In this document: in pieces, positions 10,872-21,810 of the stretch
Position numbering within the stretch: the first letter of the stretch is position 1
Layout: each line of letters begins with the position of its first letter
Source of the DNA: Nicotiana tabacum
Taxonomy: Eukaryota; Streptophyta; Magnoliopsida; Solanales; Solanaceae
NCBI RefSeq assembly: GCF_000715075.1
Contig: NC_134103.1
Coordinates: 72,293,519-72,357,518, forward strand
Direction of reading: 5' to 3'
Length of the DNA stretch: 64,000 bases
Made by a program: the position numbers and the translations under genes
Notes under the pieces: generated by a model
Databases searched by the model: none
Seen by the model: the letters and a program-made list of their open reading frames with translations, nothing else
What the model was told of the DNA's origin: nothing

Positions 10872-12075
10872 GGTTGCGCATGTGGCGAGAAAAGGTGGGA
10901 ACATTATTATGTACGTGTGGTGAGACAAGGCGGGCATTTATGTTACTATTGCATACGTGGCAAGACAAGTTGGGATGTGTCAGGGACTGATTTGTGGCCT
11001 GGGGGCATTCTTGTTGTTGATATTTGTGAAGTGGTATACGTACCTGTGTGAGCTTTATCTTATGAGAGCTGTGAGAAAATATTCTACGTGTTGTCCGTAC
11101 TTTTTCCTTATGCTTATTTGTTGATATGGACTATGGTAGGACACTTGCACAAGCATACACGTAGTTAAGCACTCTTATCGGATAAGGGATGTTCTTGATA
11201 TTGTTGAGCATAGATGCTCACCCTTATTTACTTTCCTTCTATGTGAGAATGGCTCTATTGGCATGTGAGCCGTCTGTGCGGTTATGAGGTGTTATGAGGG
11301 CAAATGATGCCAAGTGTTAGGGTTCAGGTATTGAGATCCGTGAGTTGTGTATTGTCCGAGGTTCGGTACCTCATGGAGTTGTTGGCTAAAACCTGATGTA
11401 AAAGCAGTTGTAGTTGCTGAGTTATTACTTGTCCTTGTTGTATTTGTGATTCCAGATTTAGGTTAGGTTCCATTCATTTTTTCTGTGACATTTTCATGAT
11501 ATTTCGCTGACACCAGTTGTTTCCTTCCTTATTGACATTACTGTAATGTGAGCCATATTGCATAGTCTTTATGTAGACATCATACTTCTGCTGCTCATAT
11601 ACTTGTACCTGTTTAGTTTATTAGACCAGTGGGTGTCTTGACTGTTTCTCGTCACTACTCCACCGAGGTTAGTCTTGATACTTACTGGGCACCATTGTGG
11701 TGTGCTCATGCTACTCTTCTACACATTTGTTTTGTGCAGATCCAGGTAATTGTTCGTTAGTTAGCTGTGTGGACTGTTGCTGCAGAGACTCAAGGTAAAC
11801 CTGCCGCTGCGTTTGCAGGCTTCGGAGTCACCTTCAAGTTTTTGTTTTGCACTGTTTATTCTTATTTCTGGACAGTTGTATTTCGAAGTTTTCTAGAAAA
11901 CACTATGTAGAGCTTATGACTTGTACTACCGATTTTGGGAATTGTAAGAGATTTCTATTTAACTTGTTAGATGTTATTTAAATAATGTTGTTTCAATTAA
12001 TGTTAGGCTTACCTAGTCCCTAAGACTAGGTTCCATCACGATACCAAACAGAGGGAAAATTGGGTCGTGACAAGT

Positions 12076-12087
12076 TGGTATCAGAGC
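12076..12087 (+). other. primer-binding site (tRNA-iMet) of the gag-only element
   Basis: TGGTATCAGAGC lies 3 bp after the LTR end at 12072. This is the sequence complementary to the 3' end of plant initiator methionine tRNA, used as minus-strand primer by most plant LTR elements. Confidence 0.9.
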
Positions 12088-12270
12088 TCTAGGTTCATAG
12101 GTGCTACGAGTCATAAGCGAGTTTAGTAGAGTCTTGCGGATCAGTACAGAGACGTCTGTACTTATCTTCGAGAGGCTACAAAACTATTAGGACAATCTCA
12201 CTTCCTTCATTTATATCATGCGAGTTTATTGATCTCAAATTTTGAACTTTTATCACTCCATTCTCTCACA

Positions 12271-13560
12271 GATGGTGAGGACACGAGCTGCAGTTGTTGA
12301 TAACATTACCCCCGGAGTAGAGGTTGCTAGGGGAAAAGGCAGAGGTCGACGAGGAATACGTGCCGCAGCTAGAGCACCTACCAGAGCAGCAGTTGAGGAG
12401 CCGCCAATAGTTCCAGTTGGGAGGCAGGTACCGGAGGCGCCTGCTATTATCCCAGCACTTCAGGAGACCTTAGCATAGTTCTTGAGCATGTTTGGTACAT
12501 TGGCTCAGGCGCGGTTGATTCCGGTTGCACCAGCTACTTCACAGACCGGGGGAGGAACCCAGACTCCCGCCACCCACACCCCAGAGTAGCAAGTTCATGT
12601 TGGTCAGGTTCCAGGTGTCATGGAGACACAGCCTGTGGTTCCAGTTCAACCCGTGGTCAGGGCATCAACATCTAAGGAAGAGCAGCTTAGACTTGCAAGA
12701 TTCAAGAAATATGACCCTCCTACATTCAGTGGTTTGGCTTCAGAGAGTGCACAGGTTTTTCTGAAGGAGTGTCACCGCATTCTCTGTACTATGGGTATTG
12801 TGGAGATGAACGGGGTTGTTTTTACTACGTTCCAGCTCAGGGGAGTGGCTTATCAGTGGTGGCGGGGATATGAATTGGGTAGCCCAGTTGAGTTAGCTTC
12901 AGTTACATGGGTTTAGTTTTCACAGATGTTCCTGAGAGAGTTTGTACCTCAATCCCTTCGAGATGCATGGTGCGCAGAGTTTGAGCAGCTGCGCCAGGGC
13001 ACTATGTCAGTGTGAGAGTATGCCGTAAGATTCAGTGATTTAGCCAGGCATGCACCTGCTTTGGTCGCCACAGTTAGAGAGCGTGTCGTAGATTCATTGA
13101 GGGACTCAGGCATGATATTCGGTTCAGCATGGCTCGGGAGTTAGAGTCAGATGTTTCATTTCAACAGGTGGTAGGGATCACTCACTGAGTAGATGTCATG
13201 TGGGACCAGGAGAGAGAAGATAGGCAAGGCCATGAGAGAGAGTACAAGCGAGATCAGGAGAGAGAGGACATAGAGGTGAGGAGGCCTCATAGACCAGAGA
13301 GCTCTACTGGTCCTTATTTTAGAGGCAGGGTACGACATGGTAGAGGTTTTGTGGGTCGGCCAGTTCAGTTTGCACTTCAGGCTTCGCACAGTATTTCAGG
13401 TGCTCGTGGGCCTTAGAGTACCCGTACCGCACAGTTCCCCCAGCCACGTCAGTAGAGAGGTTGCTTCGAGTGTGGAGATACCATCCACAGGGTGAGAGAT
13501 TGTCCTAGACTCTAGGCAGGTGTGTCACAACGGAGTATTCAGGCAAGCAGTGGGAGCCCA
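12271..13560 (+). pseudogene. decayed gag of the gag-only element, with zinc knuckle
   Basis: Starts MVRTRAAVVDNITPGVEVAR at 12271, directly after a pyrimidine-rich TCTCTCACAG that looks like a splice acceptor. Typical plant gypsy gag features follow: a basic, proline-rich N-terminus; the core RLARFKKYDPPTFSGL; FLKECHRILCTMGI; VAYQWWRGYE; FLREFVPQSLRDAW; EYAVRFSDLARHAP. Near 13455-13512 a complete CCHC zinc knuckle is readable as CFECGDTIHRVRDC. Several stop codons interrupt it (after ALQETLA, before QVHVG, after SVTWV, after GTMSV, before RGCFECG). Gag would form the particle and bind genomic RNA. In this state it cannot be made as one protein. Confidence 0.88.
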
Positions 13561-13679
13561 AGAGGGGAAGGCCCGACCCGTTGATGTGTTTCATATAGTA
13601 GGCTTGAGGCCACTACGCCAGATGATGTCATACATGTATGCTTTTGATTTGTTATAGAGGGGCACCATTTGTATTTTGA

Positions 13680-13890
13680 TTCGGTTCTGCTTATCGTGGC
13701 GGGTTCCCCTATTTGTTGTCCCACCTATGGGCGAGTTCATGGCTTAGTTTTATGTTTAGGTGTTTACCCCTGTTGGGATACTTTATGAGCGGTAGTCCGT
13801 GTCTATCATTTGTTTCTATTCATTTTTGAAAGTTACGAGACTAGAAGTGAATTCATGTTGTCTATTATGGCAGGTTTGATGTGATTCCTG
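13680..13890 (+). pseudogene. protease-end remnant of the gag-only element
   Basis: Short stretches resemble the end of a gypsy aspartic protease: a YPCWDTL...YHLFLF stretch and then ESYETRSEFMLSIMAGF, cf. the ETRVDLLLLSM-type sequence before RT in related elements. The DSG/DTG active-site strand is not convincingly visible. After about 13890 no pol similarity is seen. Low-identity call made by eye. Confidence 0.45.
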
Positions 13891-14770
13891 ATTAAATTTG
13901 TTACGATTTGTGATTTGATACTCTACCGGGGTGAGGGTTTAGTAAGCGTTGTGATTTTATTGGCAGAATTGAATCAGTGGAAGATTTACATTGGTATGAT
14001 GTGTATTCAACTTGTGATTTAGAGTTGAGGGTGAGACCCTCGCGATTCCATGTGATTTGATATGTTTGAGCAGGACTACGTGCCGCGATGAAAGTTATAT
14101 CAGGATGAGATTCTTGTGATTTGTTCATATACTTTGATTTTTCCTATTTAAATTGATTCGTAGTATGGTACTGTTAGAGAGTTGTGCCTGTCGGGCTTGT
14201 TTGATATTTCTCTTATGTGTTTCTCTTTACGTATTCAGTCATTTTTGTTATGTGTTTCTTGAGTATTAGCTTGTGGTGTGTGTGCCCGGCGGTGTTAGTT
14301 GTGACTTGTTGATTCGGGTGTATAGTTAAGAGGTCTTCTCGTATCTTGAATCATTGTCAGTGTTGTGGAGGTTTGAACATGGTTCTAACGGATATGAGGC
14401 TAATTGACGGTGATGGTTTTGATTACGGGAAGCTATTGTGATAAGAAATGTTATTATGGGCCTATGTGTGGTGTGTCTTGTTGTGTGGTCGTACCTTGTA
14501 GGTATAGGTATGAGTTATTATAGCTAGTTGAGACTGATACCGGTTATAGATTTAGAATCGGGTCTTTTGAAGATAAATGGAAGGTGAGAATTTTTTACTC
14601 TAAGGCTTATCGGTGCTGGCAGAAAGGATGAATTACAGTTGGGATGGTGTCATCAGGCGTATGTGGATTGGGGTGATGTGGAGTCACCAGCGGGTGTATG
14701 TAGGATATGTACTTTTAGTGATTCGAAGACTTCGAGCGATTCTTAGCACGTTCGAGGACGAACATTTGTT
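13891..14770 (+). other. internal noncoding stretch where pol would be expected
   Basis: About 880 bp, rich in T and G on the plus strand, with no open frame over about 75 codons and no RT, RNase H or integrase motif. Its last about 30 bp (CGTTCGAGGACGAAC at about 14750) match the end of the internal region of the related chain at 27917. The stretch therefore replaces about 4 kb of pol in a full element. Confidence 0.7.
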
Positions 14771-14784
14771 TAAGAGGGGAAAGA
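14771..14784 (+). other. polypurine tract of the gag-only element
   Basis: TAAGAGGGGAAAGA precedes the 3' LTR start TGTAACGACTCGG at 14785 and would serve as plus-strand primer. Confidence 0.85.
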
Positions 14785-17700
14785 TGTAACGACTCGGCCG
14801 GTCATTTTGAGAATTTAAGTCCAGTTCGGCGGCATAAGGCCCTGAGTAACTTCATATTATGTGTATTGACTTGCGTGCGTGGCTGAATTCAGTTACCGGA
14901 TGATTCAGAGTGATTTGGGACACTTAGTCCCTAAAACGGAAGCTTAAATCTTAGGATTTTGACCGTAGTCGGAACTATGTGAAGACAACTCCGTAATGGA
15001 GTTCCGCTGGTTCCATTAGCTCCGTTGGGTGATTTTGGATTTGGGAGCGTGTCCGGACTGTGAATCTGAGGTCTATAGTTGATTTAGGCTTGAAATGGTA
15101 AAAGTTGAATTCTTGGAGATTTGAATAGGAAGCAGACTTTTTGATATTGGGGTCAGAATGCGATTCCGAGAGTTGGAACAACTCCGTTATGTTATTTGGG
15201 ACTTGCCTGCAAAATTTGACGTCATTATGGGTTGATTTAATGGGTTTCATCATGGGTTTTAGAAGTTGGAAGATTTGAAAATTTATAAGTTCGATTCATG
15301 GTGCGATTCGTAGTTTTGACATTGTTTTATATGATTTGGGACCTCGAGCGAGTCCATATTAGTGTATGGAACTTGTTGGTATGCTTGGACGAGGTCCCGG
15401 GGCCGTCGGGTGTGTTTCAGACGAGTTTCAGATGTTTTTCATGGTTTTGAACATGTCTGGTTCTGGTGTTTTCGCACCTGCGACACTTGGAGCGCAGGTG
15501 CGGCTCCGCTTCTGCGTGAGCCTGGTCGCTTCTATGATCCTTGAGGCCTGGGAGCTTGCTCGCTACTACGGAAGCTTGCACGCAGGTGCGAAGGCCGCTT
15601 CTGCGGTCCCTCGATCGCATCTGCGAAGAAGCTCGCTTATGCATTCCCCCATTTCGCTTCGGCAGTGCCGCTGGTGCGGTTGTAAATCTGCAGATGCGGT
15701 TCCAAGCCTGGCCAGCTGTGTTCGCAGATGCGGACTCTTTCTCGCAAATGCGTGTGCGCATGTGCGTCTCCTAGTCCGCAGATGCGAAAATCCCTAAGAA
15801 ACATTAAGTCGAGGATTTGGCCATTTTCTTCATATTTTGAGTTTTAGACTTCAGTTTTGGGAGCTTCCTTATGGGTTTTTCAAGAAAATTGATTGGATAA
15901 GTGTTCTTCAACTAGAATTTATTTATTTCCATGATTCTATCTTTATTTTTATCATTTAATTTGTGTTTTGAGTTGAGAAAAATGGTGGTTTTTGAAGAAA
16001 ATTTTCAAAATGAAAAATCACGATTTGAGGGTGGAAATGGTATCAGAATTTGATGATTTTAGTATGGTTAGACTCGTGAGTGAATGGGTGTTTGTATTTT
16101 GTGACTTTTACCCAATTCCGAGACGTGGGCCCGGGTCGACTTTTTAGGGCGGATTTCGGAATTTTTGTTAAAATATTGATTTCACTAATTAGATGAGTCT
16201 ATTATGGTTGTATTCATGATATGCAATTTGCGTTTGGCTATATTTTGGCCATTCGGAGTCTGATAATCGAGGAAAGGGCATTCTTACGGAGTGATTGAGC
16301 TTGGTTCGAGGTAAGTATCTTGCCTAACCTTATGTGGGGGACTTCCCCTTAGGATTTGAGTCTTCTATGTTGATTGTAGTCCGTGTAAATGGGGTGACGA
16401 GTGCGTGCACAGAATTATTTGTGGAAAGCTGGACTTTTAGGGTTCTTAGGTCCTTGTATTAATTGAATATGCAGTTGTTCTTGTTATGATTATATATCTT
16501 AATTACTAAATTCACATCTACCTGCTTAATTAGAATCAATTGCTTCATGATCCACTATTATTATTACTTGATTCATATGTGCCTTAATTGGAATTGTTAT
16601 CTCTTTTACAGCAATGCTATCTTTTCATAACTGCTTATCTTTATTTGGGATTAATATTATTTCACCCTTTAATTGTTTTGTCTTAATTGAGATTGTGATT
16701 ATTTTTTCGCTGCTTATCCTTAATTGAATTTTTGAATATCCTTCATAATTTCCTCAACCGTAAAAGAAGTTTAGATATCCTATATCTTAGTCGACTTGTT
16801 TTATTTGGCCTTATTTGATTCGTGTTAGCTTCCCTGTTGTTGAAGTGTATAGTGTGGGATCGTTGCTACACATTAGTTTTCCCTTTGTTGAGCTGTTCTC
16901 TTTACGCCTAGCATTCTTTACTGTGGTTATTCCTTGTGAATTGGATCTACTGTTTCTTTGTGAATTAAAGTTCTTGAGTTGATTTACTTGTCGTACTTTG
17001 TATTATTGTCATTGTTGCTATTGTACTTATTGTAGTGATGCACGAGGTTTCTACCGTGCGGTTGTTATTATTGTGATGCACGAGGTTTCTGCCGTGCGGT
17101 TGTTATTATGGTGTTGCACGAGTTTTCTGTCGTGCTATTGTTACCATTGATATTTGCACATGCGGCGTGACAAGGCGGGATATGTATATATATATGTGTG
17201 GGTTAAGCATGTGGCGAGACAAGGTGGGAACATTATTATGCACATGTGGTGAGACAAGGCGGGCATTTATGTTACTATTGCATACGTGGCAAGACAAGGT
17301 GGCCTGGGGGCATTCTTGTTGTTGATATTTGTGAAGTGGTATACGTACCTGTGTGAGCTTTATCTTGTGAAAGCTGTGAGAAAATATTCTACGTGTTGTT
17401 CGTTCTTTTTCCTTATGCTTATTTGCTGATATGGACTATGGTAGGACACTTGCACAAGCATACACGTAGTTAAGCACTCTTATCGGATAAGAGGTGTTCT
17501 TGATATTGTTGAGCATAGATGTCACCCTTGTTTACTTGCCTTCTATCTGAGAATGGCTCTATTGGTACGTGAGTCGTCAGTGTGGTTATGAGGGCACAAA
17601 ATGCCAAGTGTTAGGGTTCAGGTATTGAGACCCGTGAGTTGTGTATTGTCCGAGGTTCGGTACCTCGTGGAATTGTTGGCTAAAACCTGATGTAAAAGTG

Positions 17701-18365
17701 GTTGTAGTTGCTGAGTTATTACTTGTCCTTGTTGTATTTGTGATTTCGGATTTAGGTTAGGTTCCATTCATTTTTCTGTGACATTTTCATGATATTTTGC
17801 TGACACTGGTTGTTTCCTTCCTTATTTCCATTATTGTAATGTGAGCCATATTGCATAGTCTTTATGTAGACATCATACTTCTGCTGCTCATATATTTGTA
17901 CCTGTTTAGTTTATTAGACCTGTGGGTGTCTTGACTATTCCTCGTCACTACTCCACCAAGGTTAGTCTTGATACTTACTGGGCATCGCTATGGTGTGCTC
18001 ATGCTACTCTTCTGCACATTTGTTTTGTGCAGATCCAGGTAATTGTTCGTTAGCTAGCTGTGTGAACTGTTGCTGCGGAGACTCAAGGTAAACCTGCCGT
18101 TGCATTCGCAAGCTTCGGAGTCACCTTCAAGTTTTTGTTTTGCACTATTTATTCTTATTTCTGGACAGTTGTATTTAGAAGTTTTCTAGCAAACACTATG
18201 TAGAGCTTATGACTTATACTACCGGTTTTGGGAATTGTAAGAGATTTCTATTTAACTTGTTAGATGTTATTTAAATAATGTTATTTCAATTAATGTTAGG
18301 CTTACCTAGTCCATAAGACTAGGTGCCATCACGATACCAAACAGAGGAAAAATTGGGTCGTGACA
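14785..18365 (+). mobile_element. 3' LTR of the gag-only element
   Basis: About 3.58 kb, homologous over its whole length to 8421-12072, ending AATTGGGTCGTGACA at 18365. Phrase array at about 15470-15790, GAGGTAAGT box at about 16308, eroded hairpin at about 16379, palindromic repeats at about 17035-17150, perfect hairpin CTGCACA/TGTGCAG at 18012-18032. It is shorter than the 5' LTR mainly because the AT tract is short and a small segment near 17295 is missing. Confidence 0.9.
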
Positions 18366-19812
18366 ATAGTACAGGGATAGGAAGAAGGATCTGCACATGG
18401 TGTTTATTGACCTGGATAAAGCGTATGACAAGGTACCTAGGAAGGTCCTTTATAGATGCCTGGAGGCTAAAGGTGTGTCGGTCGCTTACATCAGGGCGAT
18501 TAAGGGCATGTATGATGGAGCTAAGACTTGATTTATGACAATGGGAAGTGACTCTGAGTATTTTTCGGTTGTTATGGGGTTGCACCAAGGATCTGCGCTT
18601 AGTAATGTTCTTATTTGCGCTGGTGATGGATGCTCTGACATACCATATTCAAGGGGAGGTGCCATGGTGAATTTTATTTGCTGATGACATAGTTCTAATT
18701 TATGAGATACGAGGCGGCGTTAAGGAGAGGCTGGAGGTTTGGAGACAGCCCCATGAGTCTAAGGGTTTCAAGTTAAGCATGACGAAGACAGAATACCTGG
18801 AGTGCAAGTTTAGTGCCGAGACGAGGGAAGAGGGCGTGGACGTGAGGCTTGGAACTCAAGTCATCCCCAAAAGAGGCAGTTTCAAGTACCTTGAGTCGGT
18901 TATACAGGGGGATGGGGAGATCGAAGAGGATGTCGCATACCGTCCAATAGTGGGGTGGATGAAATGGAGGTTAGCATCTAGAGTCTTGTGTGACAAGAAA
19001 GTGCCACTGATTCTCAAAGGTAAGTTTTATAGAGCGGTGGTTAGACCAGCCATGTTGTATGGGTCAGAGTATTGGCCAGTTAAGAACTCACATATCGAGA
19101 GGATGAAAGTAACAGAAATGAGGATGTTAAGGTGGATGTGCGGGCACACTAGGATGGATAAGATTAGGAATGAAGATATTTGAGAGAAGGTGGGCATGGC
19201 TCCTATGGATAACAAGATGCGGGAAGCAAGGCTCATATGGTTCGGGCACGTGCAAAGGAGATGCCCAAAAGCCCCGGTAAGGAGGTGTGAGCGGTTGGCG
19301 TTGGCTGGTACGGAAAGAGGTAGAGGGTGGCCTAAGAAGTATTGGAGAGAGGTGATAAGGCATGACATGACGTGGCTTTAAATTTTCAAGGACTTGGCCC
19401 TTGATAAGAAAGTGTGGAGGTTGAGCATTAGGGTTGTAGGTTAGGAGGTAGTTGAGCATTTTCTACTTCGTTCTGGGTGAGAGACTAGCGTGATAGGGTT
19501 TTGTCTTAGGCTACTAGTGGTTAATCTTGTGTCCACACTATTCTCCCATTTTTTATACTACCTGGCCTTATTTACTTGTTACTGTTATTGTTTTTCTTCT
19601 ATTTTTTGGTCCTTATGTTGTTGTCACTATTTCTATGATTTCTGTTGATGGTACTGATTTATTGACTTTGTTTGTCTTCTTGAGCCGAGGGTCTTTCAAA
19701 AACAGCCTTTCTACTCCTCGATGGAGGGGTAAGGTCTGCATACTCACTATTCTCCCCAGACCCCACTTATGAGATTACACTGGATTGTTGTTGTTGTTGT
19801 TGTTTTTGTTGT
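18366..19812 (+). pseudogene. RTE-type LINE, 3' part: reverse transcriptase core, C-terminus, 3' UTR
   Basis: Continues the LINE cut at 8420. Readable motifs: [19 protein letters not shown] (fingers/palm), VVMGLHQGSAL, and the catalytic FADDIVL at about 18670-18690 (FxDD type). Then GFKLSMTKTEYLECKF, KRGSFKYLESVIQGDG, GWMKWRLAS, KGKFYRAVVRPAMLYGSE, EMRMLRWMCGHTRMDKIR and [11 protein letters not shown], the usual C-terminal region of plant RTE proteins. Stops and frame changes include those near 18530, 18660, 19183 and 19380. The 3' UTR (19500-19780) carries the conserved segment ending CCCCAGACCCCACTTATGAG before the TTG tail. Inactive copy. Confidence 0.92.
19783..19812 (+). repeat. (TTG)n tail of the LINE
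   Basis: GGATTGTTGTTGTTGTTGTTG-type repeats end the LINE instead of poly(A), as is usual for plant RTE elements and for the TS SINE of tobacco that shares such an end. Confidence 0.85.
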
Positions 19813-19824
19813 TAAATTAGAATT
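19813..19824. repeat. LINE target-site duplication, right copy
   Basis: TAAATTAGAATT, exact copy of 6778-6789, directly after the TTG tail. Confidence 0.8.
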
Positions 19825-19921
19825 GTTAAATGCAAATATAAGTGAAGTGCGATGTCTATAAGTCGAATTCTATACGATTTAAGTACGTTCTCCTTATTAT
19901 TCATTTTTAAATACTATTAAA
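19825..19921. other. short spacer between LINE and UGT remnant
   Basis: About 100 bp AT-rich. No coding similarity to a glycosyltransferase N-terminus is visible. Either the UGT was 5' truncated before the LINE inserted, or this is unrelated DNA joined by deletion. Confidence 0.4.
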
Positions 19922-20676
19922 ATCACAACCTGATGTTGATGTTCAATTATCAGCCATGCTTCTACTGAAACATGACGAAATTCCTAGCTTGTTGCACCCT
20001 TCTTCTCACCATACAATGCTGAGGAGTGCTATTTTAGGCCATTTCAAGAAATTGTCCAAAACATTTTGTATACAAATGGACACTTTCCAAGAACTTGAAT
20101 ATGAGGTTGCGGAACATTTTTCCAAGATTTATCCCATCAAAACTATAGGCCCTTTATTCAACTACCCAAAATTACTCTCTCCCAACAGATCGTCAAAAGA
20201 ATTTCATGGTGATTTGTTAATTGCTGACAACTGCGTCATACATTGGCTTGATTCAAAACAACCATCCTCTATTGTGTACATATCATTTGGGAGTTTAGTC
20301 ATGTTGAAACAAGAACAAGTCGATGAAATTGTGTACGTGTTCTTGAGTTAAGGACTTAATTCCTACCTTTTAACTAGCAAATGGGATATTGGAGAAAGCA
20401 GGAGACAAGGCCAAAGTGGTTCAATAGTGTCAACAAGAGTAAGTCTTGGCACACACGCCTGTGGCTTGCTTTTTGATGCATTGTGGATGGAATTCAACAA
20501 TGGAAGCGATAGCTAGTGGAACTCCAGTAATTGCATTTGCTCAATGGGGTGACAAAGTAATTGATGCCAAATATTTAGTGTACATTTTCAAAACTGGACT
20601 TCTTTTATGTAGATGTGAGGCTGGAAATAGGATTATTCCAAGCTAAGGGAGGAAGTGGAGAAGTGTTTACTAGAAG
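19922..20676 (+). pseudogene. UDP-glycosyltransferase pseudogene (UGT84-like), middle part
   Basis: From about 19930 the frame reads QPDVDVQLSAMLLLKHDEIPS, then TMLRSAILGHFKKLSKTFCI, MDTFQELEYE, IGPLFNYPK, CVIHWLDSKQPSSIVYISFGS and LKQEQVDEIVY, as in family-1 plant UGTs of the UGT84 type (glucose-ester formers on hydroxycinnamic and benzoic acids). About 25 codons before the sugar-donor box seem deleted, with a stop after VFLS. The 44-codon PSPG box lies at 20425-20556; its first Trp is a stop, a Gln is a stop, and the last residue is Lys instead of Gln. [10 protein letters not shown] is intact. The N-terminal acceptor-binding half is absent. Coding continues at 37305 beyond a 16.6-kb insertion. 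Confidence 0.9.
20672..20676. repeat. TSD of the LTR chain, left copy
   Basis: AGAAG directly before the LTR start TGTAACGACCC. The identical AGAAG follows the last LTR at 37300-37304. Keeping one copy makes the UGT codons run on as LLEATCGPKA. Confidence 0.9.
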
Positions 20677-21544
20677 TGTAACGACCCGACCAGTCGTTTT
20701 GAGCTCCAGCACGCCGTTCGGTGGTTTGAGGCCTTGAGTAGTTTCACTTTAGGTGTTATGACTTGTACGTGTGGTCGTAATTGAATTTCGGGAAATCCGA
20801 AGTTGATTTAGAAAGAAATTTTTTATTTCGGAAACTTTAAGTTGGAAGAATTTACTAAGGTGTGATTTTAAGTAAACGACCTCGGAATCGAGATTTGAGG
20901 GTTCCAACAGGTTCGTATGATGATTTTGGACTTGGGCGTATGTCCGGATTGGGTTTTAGATGACCCGAGATCGTTTCGGTGCCTATTGTGGAAGTTGGCA
21001 TTTTGGAAGAAATTCATAAATTTGGATTAAAGTGTATTTCAATGTTATCAATGTCCGTTTAGGATTCTGAATCTGGGAATAGCTCTGTATGGTGATCCTG
21101 GTATTGGGAATGCGTCCGGATGTGGATTTGGAGGTCCGTAGATCATTTTGGTGTCGTTTGGCAAAAGTTAGAAATTTGACGATTTTTTAGATGTTTGACC
21201 GGAAGTGGACCTTTTGATATCGGGGTTGGATTCCGATTCCGGAAATTGGAGTAGGTTAGTAATGTCGAATGTGACTTGTGTGCAAAATTTGAGGTCAATC
21301 GGACGTGATTTGATAGGTTTCAGCATCGAATGTAGAAGTTTGAAGTTCTAAAGTTCATTAAGCTTGAATTGGGGTGTGATTCATGAATTCGACGTTGTTT
21401 GATGTGATTTAAGGCCTCGAGCAAGTTCGTGTTATATTTTTAGACTTGTATGGGTGTTTGGTTTGGAGCCCCGGGGGCTCGGGTGAGTTTCGGAGTAGCT
21501 TCGAAGTGTTTTATGAAGAAGTTGGATTGCTGGTTCTGGTGTGA

Positions 21545-21810
21545 TCGCATTTGCAATGTAATGGTCTGAAATGCGAACATCGCATTTGCAAGGAGGGGTT
21601 TGCATTTGCGAAGGGTGGGAATTTTCTGAGGGATTCGCATTTGCGAACAATTTATCGCTTTTGCGGTTCTGTCCCCTTCGCATTTGCGAAGATCTTGGAC
21701 GCAAATGCGACCTTGGGAGGGGCAGCTTGGCTTCGCATTTGCGATGCATTTTTCACAAATGCGACCATCGCATTAGCGTGTTAGATGTCGCAAATGCGGC
21801 ATCTGCGACT
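21545..21810 (+). repeat. GCATTTGCGAA phrase array in LTR1
   Basis: About a dozen copies of TTCGCATTTGCGAA-like phrases in both orientations, some forming perfect palindromes (TTCGCATTTGCGAA). Copies of the array lie at 28813-29080, 32127-32360 and 35378-35620. Peptides such as FAFAKIL in open frames here are artefacts. Confidence 0.85.

Larger units (their letters stand above)
8421..12072 (+). mobile_element. 5' LTR of the gag-only element
   Basis: Long LTR (about 3.65 kb), TGTAATGATC to GGGTCGTGACA. In order it carries a GC-rich phrase array (9105-9430), an AAGGTAAGT box (about 9944-9950), a hairpin (10014-10049), palindromic repeats (10655-10790), an (AT)24 tract and a TGTGCAG hairpin (11720-11738). 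Open frames of up to 125 codons at 9052-9440 come from the array and are not genes. Confidence 0.9.
8421..18365 (+). mobile_element. Non-autonomous gag-only LTR retrotransposon inside the LINE
   Basis: The two LTRs (8421-12072, 14785-18365) start TGTAA and end GTGACA, with a tRNA-iMet primer-binding site after the first and a polypurine tract before the second. Flanking 5-mers are ACAGT (8416-8420) and ATAGT (18366-18370), a TSD with one substitution. Removing the element rejoins the LINE RT around LVEQYRDRKKD. The internal region is only about 2.7 kb: gag and a protease remnant, no RT, RNase H or integrase. By hand count the first about 350 bp of the two LTRs differ at about 36 positions, mostly transitions, so the insertion is not recent. 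Confidence 0.9.

Noticed and set aside
10741..11051. Open frames with YIYIYI runs
   Set aside because: Translation of the AT microsatellite.
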